Shown: piece by piece, positions 59,282 to 64,000 of the stretch
How the letters are laid out: every line of letters begins with the position of its first letter
Position numbering within the stretch: position 1 is the first letter of the stretch
Source of the DNA: Pogostemon cablin
Taxonomy: Eukaryota; Streptophyta; Magnoliopsida; Lamiales; Lamiaceae
DNA: 64,000 nucleotides
Assembly: GCA_023678885.1 (NCBI GenBank)
Contig: CM042963.1
Coordinates: forward strand, 27,717,542 to 27,781,541
Direction: 5' to 3'
Position numbers and translations under genes: made by a program
Notes under the pieces: generated by a model
What the model was told of the DNA's origin: nothing
The model's database searches: none
What the model saw: only the letters and a program-made list of their open reading frames with translations

Positions 59282-59298
59282 CCCCGGCAACGGCGCCA
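59282..59298 (-). promoter_or_regulatory. Primer-binding site of element C (tRNA-Asp)
   Basis: Minus strand TGGCGCCGTTGCCGGGG, perfect complement of the plant tRNA-Asp 3' end, two bases from the 5' LTR. Confidence 0.93.
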
Positions 59299-59300
59299 TT

Positions 59301-60949
59301 TGATTAGTCATAGTTTAGTGGAGAATGACCAATTCAAGAAATTATCGAACCCAAGGGAGGTAGGCACTAGTGCTTAAGCGAACTCACGTTTCTTATAATT
59401 TTATAGAGACTAATCATCAAAGGGAGGTTGATCAAACAAGAAATTAAATCAATCAATGCAAGTGAACAAGCAATGATCAAACGAACAAGATGGATGGATG
59501 AAAAGTGGTTTACCAAATTGATTAAAAGTGAGATTAACAACAATCAAGAAGCGGTAATTCTAGGAATTATGTATCAAATTCATATGTATCATGGATTGAA
59601 GACTAAGGGCCAACACTAAAATCACCTAAACTCTCTCTCGAGATGGATATGATATGAATATCAAATAGCTCAATGGATTGGTTCTCAATTAAACAATTCC
59701 AACTAGGTACTAAGCTTAAATGAGAGTCCCTTCACACAATTAATCACTCTCTCGATCAAACCAATCACATGTCCTACCAAAGGGTTCTAAACTATGAAGG
59801 ACTTCTCAATCTCTTCACAATCTATAATGCACATGAAGTGTTTGATGAAATGATTCACTTAATTATCCTAAGCATATAATTGATTTCTCAATCTAATCAC
59901 ATATCTAGAACAACTAAACACACAAATCATCAATACAATTTAAGCAATTAATAATCAATGGTAGAAAATCATAGATCCAATCAACATATGAACTTAAATA
60001 CACAAATCCCCAAAATTATCCAACAACTATCATGTTGCTAATCTCACAAGGGAGATTAGCCTACCATATTAAGAAGGAAATAAACATATACATTAATATC
60101 CTTACAAAACATGATGAAACTATGAGGTTTATTACAAGAAATGAATGGAAACTCCCTTGATGTCACTTCAATGGTGATTTCCTTTCTTCCCTTATTATCT
60201 TCCTCTCTTCCTTGCTTCTTTTCTTCACTTGGATGATGATTTTGATGGTAGGATGATTGTAGATCTAATGGATGGTGAATGGATGAAGATGAAGGTGAAA
60301 AATGGAGGAAATGGTGTGTGAGGTGTGTGGGAATAGTAGAAAATCGGATCTCCCTTCAAAATGTTGAATGGATTGGTATTTATACCCCATGGAGATCTTC
60401 TAGAAGAATTAGAAAAATATCCTGTTCTGGTGCCGACACGAGTCGTGCTGCGTGGCACGAGTCGTGTTGTGTCAGGGCAAACGGCACACGAGTCGTTCTG
60501 CGTCGCACGGCCAAAGGATGGCCGTGTTGAATGTATAGACGTCGCCGCACGGCCACCGCTTACAGGCCCGTGTCTAGTACACGGGCCGTGTGATGCAACA
60601 CAGGTCGAGCTCCGCAACACGGCCAAGTGGTGGTCGTGTTAGATAAATAGATGTCGCCGCACGACCATTCTGGACAGGCCCGTGTCTGGTACACGGGCCG
60701 TGTACTGCAACACGAGTCGTGTTGCCAGCACGGCCAGCCGTGTTCTTGCACTTTTGTTTCTTCTTCCTTGTTTGATCTCCCATCTTTATTTTTACTCCAT
60801 TTTCACCTGTTATACATATGTTTAAGATCATTCTCACACATTCCCATGAAAACACATAACACCACCAAAATACACGAAAATACGGATAAAACAATACGAA
60901 AAATACACACAAAAAGGCACTAAAATCTAGGTAAAAATAACGACAATCA
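59301..60949 (-). repeat. 5' LTR of element C
   Basis: 1649 bp. The TATA box is TATAAATA (complement of 60377-60384). The array at 60429-60745 matches that of the 3' LTR, with a cluster of the LTR-to-LTR differences falling inside it. Confidence 0.95.
60429..60745 (-). repeat. Inverted-repeat array in U3 of element C, 5' LTR
   Basis: Same units as in the 3' LTR. Several differences from the other LTR lie in or next to the repeated words, for example CACGACC versus CACGGCC before the AAGTGGT loop. Confidence 0.88.
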
Positions 60950-60954
60950 AAGTC

Positions 60955-61114
60955 GAAGTGGACGGGACCGTTCATGATTCATCGAGCCTTAGGAGGGGGT
61001 AGTTTTGAGCTCATTGACAAGGATGGAGACATTATTGCGGCGAATGGACATCGCTTAAAGCATTATAGGTCGCCGGATGATATTTGTGTAATCTTTGTGG
61101 ATACCTTGATCTGA
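60955..61114 (+). pseudogene. Element A integrase, C-terminal tail after the insertion
   Basis: Continues the integrase chromodomain-like or GPF-type tail (WTGPFMIHRALGGGSFELID, ANGHRLKHY) and ends at TGA 61112-61114. With element C and one AAGTC copy removed, it reads on directly from 52531. Confidence 0.85.
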
Positions 61115-62590
61115 GTTGCTACCGTCGTGACTCTCCGACGTTAAACATGAGCACCTGTTGGGGGCTTTCCCTCCTGTTTTAATGCTTTATTTCTTTCGTG
61201 TGAGTAAGAAATTTTTATATTTGAAGTGCTTACTTATCGGCAATTACATCTCTTTGCAAACTTAGTTTCGACTATAGTTTCTACTAAGTTTGGGGGGGTG
61301 TGATGTACTTACCTTGATAAGCACCGATAGTATAATCTTTTCTTTGTGACGTTTGTTAGGGGAGTTAATTTTTTTTTGTTAGGGTGTGATGTACTTACCT
61401 TGATTTACATCTCTAGTTGGTACTTAATGATTCGTTTTGAAGTTTGAAGTGTGTAGGGAATGAAGAACATGCATTTTGGAGCTTCCAGGGGGTAGGTTCG
61501 ACCAGTGCCAGGAGGTCGAACCCAACAGTGGAAGTCGAACCGTGGTGATAAATCGTCCAGTAAGGTGGTTCGACCTTTAAAAGCATAGTTCGACCTGATC
61601 CTACAGGTCGAACCTAGGTCGAACCAGTGCGGCTGAAGTTCATTTCGACCACGACGTACTTGGTTCGACCTGTTTAACAAGTCGAACCAAGGTCAAACTG
61701 GTGATCTGAAACATACAGTAGGGTAGTTTGACCTGATGCGTTTTGGTTCGACCTATTCCAGTAGGTCGAACCCAAGTCGAACCTGAAGAAGAACTCATCC
61801 AGAAGGGTGGTTCGATCTTATCAGTCGTGGTTTGACCTGTTTAACAGCTCGAACCCAAGGTTGAACCAAGCCAGGTATGTGTTTTAAGTTCGATTTTTGA
61901 GAAGGGTTCGATCATTTTTCACTTCACCCTTCCTCGAACCTTCACGAAATCTCTACACCCTTGCACCAATTCTTCAATTACACTTGATTTCGCACCGATT
62001 ACACATCACCACACCTTTAATTCATGACTTGGACGCGAATTTGGGGCGGATTTTACACCCAAACTAGGCCTTAATCGCGATTTTGAATGATTTTGTGTGG
62101 TTGTTCGAATTCTGCTATGGCTAAGACAAAAGTTATGTTTTCTCAACTCAATTACCCTAGGATTGATGTATAGATGATGCAAATTATTGTGGGTAAGTTG
62201 ATTGATGTTGAGTTTGTTTGCAATTCATGATGCTATGTGTTGAATTCGAATTAATTCATGTGCATTCTTATGATTTGAGTTTAGATTGCTTGATTGTTGA
62301 TGAATTATGAGTCTCATGTGAATTGTTTGGAGAATTTTAGAGTATTGATTGATTATGCATGTTGGATTGATTGAAAATTGTTGAAACTAGAGTGGTTCCA
62401 TGGAATGAATATGTTGAATTTGCTTGTGGAATTGCTTTGATGTTGAATACATGTATGATTGATGGTGATTGATGATTGAAGAGGGTATAGTTGATGTGGT
62501 TTGAGGCATGAAAGAAGCAAGGGGGTGTTGGTTTGAGACGGTGAATTGTTTGTTTTCTTATGGCTTGAAGTCTTGAGTAGAGTCTAGGAT
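61115..62590 (+). other. Region between pol and ORF1 of element A
   Basis: Contains the conserved GACGTTAAACATGAGC block (61137-61152) and the AAACTTAGT...ACTAAGTTTGGGGGGG hairpin and polypurine run (61258-61298). A direct repeat of GGTGTGATGTACTTACCTTG follows (61297-61316 and about 61382-61401), then the third GGTTCGACC array. From 61900 to 62590 the sequence is AT-rich with TTGATTGAT-type low complexity and no gene. Confidence 0.75.
61492..61870 (+). repeat. Third inverted-repeat array of element A, downstream of pol
   Basis: Five modules. The last four keep the 11-base first gap (TTTAAAAGCAT, ACGACGTACTT, TGATGCGTTTT, TTATCAGTCGT) and a 9- or 10-base second gap; the last gap is two or three bases. 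Modules start about 80-85 bp apart. Confidence 0.9.
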
Positions 62591-63597
62591 GTGACAGTTG
62601 ATTCTGTGCATTCTTGTTCTGTTGTTGGTATTGAAGTAGTGTTTTCAGGTGGAGCAGGACAAGGATCTAACCAAAATAAGGGGAAGGGGAAGGCAGCCGA
62701 AGAAAGATCGAAAAAGAGGCAAGATATGCCTTCGAACGTAGATAAGGTGACGGAGATGCTGAGATTGCAAGAACGCCTTCCCGAGAACTTCAAGATTCAG
62801 ATGCCTGATTGGAGCGAGATCAAAGAGAAGTGGGCAGAGGTCTCAAAAAAGATAGCTCAGACTAGTTACCAAGACGATGAGGCCATGAGACTCATGAGCA
62901 TCCAGGATGATATGACGATGTTGTTCGATCGAGTGGGGATCTACAAATTTATGGAGTTGAAGAGGCCGACTTACTTCCATATTACAGCGGAGGTAGTTTG
63001 CTCCTTTGAGATGGATAAGGACCCACTTGGCTACCTGTATCAGTTCACATTTCAGTTGGGAGGAGTCCGAAGGAGTTGGACAGCTGACGAATTCAACGAG
63101 CTGTTTCAGACGCCTCTTGAGATCTCTTCAGTGGAGAGTGGCTACTTCAATGCCCTAGATTTTGGAGGGAGATCTCCGGGGAGATCAGAGACTATAAGAT
63201 TAAGCAGGCTCGTGCGACCTCGATCAAGAATCCAGTGTTGAAATATATGGATCGAGTGCTCGGAAACACACTGCTTGCTCATTCGGAGGGTGGCTGTGTG
63301 TCTAGAGGAGAGCTTTACACCTTATGGTGTATGATGAATGGGGTGAAGTTCAATGTGGGAGCATATTTTATCGCGCAGCTGCATCGATTCAGGACCGTTA
63401 GATTTCAGAAGGTGAACATTGGAGGGTTGCTGACGATTGTAGCTGAGCACTACAATATGGACTTCACCGGCATTACACCTGTTAGGGGAGAGCCCGACTT
63501 GGTGATGTTAACATACGTAAATGGAGAGTTCTTGTTAGGGGAGAGCCCGACTTCATATGTTCATGTGTTAATTTCTATTGATGAAAAGCATGTATAA
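62591..63597 (+). pseudogene. Athila ORF1-type (env-position) gene of element A, frameshifted
   Basis: Two open stretches, 62591-63241 and 63235-63597, carry a protein like the Athila ORF-1 family, which lies downstream of pol in Athila elements and whose role is unknown. Recognisable parts are MELKRPTYFHITAEVVCSFE, FQLGGVRRSWTADEFNELF and, after the shift, RGELYTLWCMMNGVKFNVGA. The frame changes near 63165, most simply by loss of one T from a T-run. No clean ATG starts the similarity; an acceptor-like TGTTTTCAG/GTGGAGC at about 62641-62656 suggests the message may be spliced. The similarity fades after a 19-base repeat near 63540. Confidence 0.75.
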
Positions 63598-64000
63598 TTT
63601 GATAAGTATGTAGAGTTCTTGTGGAATTGATCTTAATTATGTGCTATGCGGAGTACTTAGGATTCTATTTACCTATGTGAGGATTTGAGCCTTGTTAATC
63701 ATGCTTGATCATGATTGTTTTATTCTTGAGAGGATCATTCATATGAACGTATTCTAGAACTTGGCTTGGAGTCTTGCGTGAGACTTATGATTGATAAATT
63801 GCTAGGACATGATCTTAGGCTATTATTTTGTGATTAAGCTACTTAGCCAAATTTTGTCCTTCCTAATGATTTTATTAACCTTTGGATGCCCTGTTGAGCC
63901 GTTAAAAACCTTTTCTTTGGTAGCCGAAGTAAATAACCTTATAAACCTTTACTTGAGCCTTGATTAACCTATTCATTGGTAGAGAGAGTTGAGGTGAGTA
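63598..64000 (+). other. 3' region of element A to the window edge
   Basis: AT-rich, no gene, no polypurine tract or LTR start recognised. The 3' LTR (expected to start TGATGAGTG) lies beyond base 64000. Confidence 0.5.

Larger units (their letters stand above)
52532..60949 (-). mobile_element. Athila/Tat-like gypsy element C, complete, gag and protease only, 8418 bp
   Basis: LTRs 52532-54181 and 59301-60949 (1650 and 1649 bp) begin TGATTAG and end CAATCA. The target duplication AAGTC is perfect (52527-52531 and 60950-60954), inside A's integrase. The tRNA-Asp primer site lies at 59282-59298 and the polypurine tract next to 54181. I count about 33 mismatches between the LTRs by eye, near 2%. 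Only gag and protease are encoded (59150 down to 56393, two frameshifts); protease passes straight into the 3' untranslated region. It is the youngest insertion of this stack. Confidence 0.95.
44730..64000 (+). mobile_element. Athila-type gypsy element A (3' LTR outside the window; interrupted by C)
   Basis: Order: 5' LTR 44730-46416, tRNA-Asp-type primer site, gag 46527-48473, coding linker with an inverted-repeat array, protease, reverse transcriptase, RNase H and integrase to 52531. Element C then intervenes, and the pol tail resumes at 60955-61114. A 3' region with a third copy of the array follows, then an Athila ORF1-type gene from about 62591. This is the only gypsy element here with a whole polymerase region, but pol carries several frameshifts and stops. 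No 3' LTR is reached by 64000. Confidence 0.88.

Noticed and set aside
52532..60949. C as a segmental duplication rather than a retrotransposon
   Set aside because: The perfect 5-bp target duplication, TG...CA ends, primer site and polypurine tract all define a retrotransposon insertion.

Overview
This is plant nuclear DNA, almost certainly from a eudicot. It holds one spliced host gene with GT-AG introns, cut by the left edge of the window. The rest is about 54 kb of nested, mostly decayed transposable elements of plant-specific lineages: Athila/Tat-type Ty3-gypsy elements with tRNA-Asp primer sites, Copia, a Ty3-gypsy element with a CCHC knuckle, a SMART/TRIM, hAT, Mutator-like, Stowaway-type and CACTA-like pieces. 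No rRNA gene, tRNA gene or CRISPR array was seen. The species cannot be named from the sequence.

Layout. 1-10250: minus-strand Raf-like MAPKKK gene of the EDR1/CTR1 class. Seven coding exons are visible (467-9560); the remaining kinase exons lie left of base 1. 10281-11455: a non-autonomous hAT element with a perfect 8-bp target duplication, just upstream of that gene. 11644-23770: an old plus-strand gypsy element ('G') carrying a Stowaway MITE in its LTR, a 279-bp SMART/TRIM next to its primer site, and an 8.4-kb Copia element ('E', 13387-21751) inside gag. 23920-27774: a minus-strand gypsy LTR ('D'), part of a minus-strand Copia element, and a 1.6-kb Mutator-like element. 27921-37140: minus-strand Athila/Tat-like element 'B' with gag and protease only, carrying a related solo LTR. 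37141-43092: AT-rich tandem repeats and MITEs. 43093-64000: a stack in which an A-type LTR is interrupted by a B-type LTR, which is interrupted by the plus-strand Athila-type element 'A' (from 44730). A's integrase is interrupted by the minus-strand gag-protease-only element 'C' (52532-60949; LTRs about 2% apart by eye; perfect target duplication AAGTC). A resumes at 60955 and ends in a frameshifted Athila ORF1-type gene near the right edge.

Most unusual signal. The U3 regions of at least five gypsy LTRs (A, B, C, the solo LTR in B, and D) carry an array of short inverted repeats just upstream of the TATA box. The repeated word differs between families: GGTTCGACC in A, GGCACGAGTCGTGCC in B, CACGGCC/ACACGGGCCGTGT in C. 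Spacer lengths stay nearly fixed while spacer sequences vary. In A the module is word-11-word-9-inverse-2-inverse. The same array recurs in A's gag-protease linker, where it is read in all three frames, and in A's region downstream of pol. B also has its own word in its coding linker. This looks like a nucleotide-level motif grammar rather than a protein repeat.
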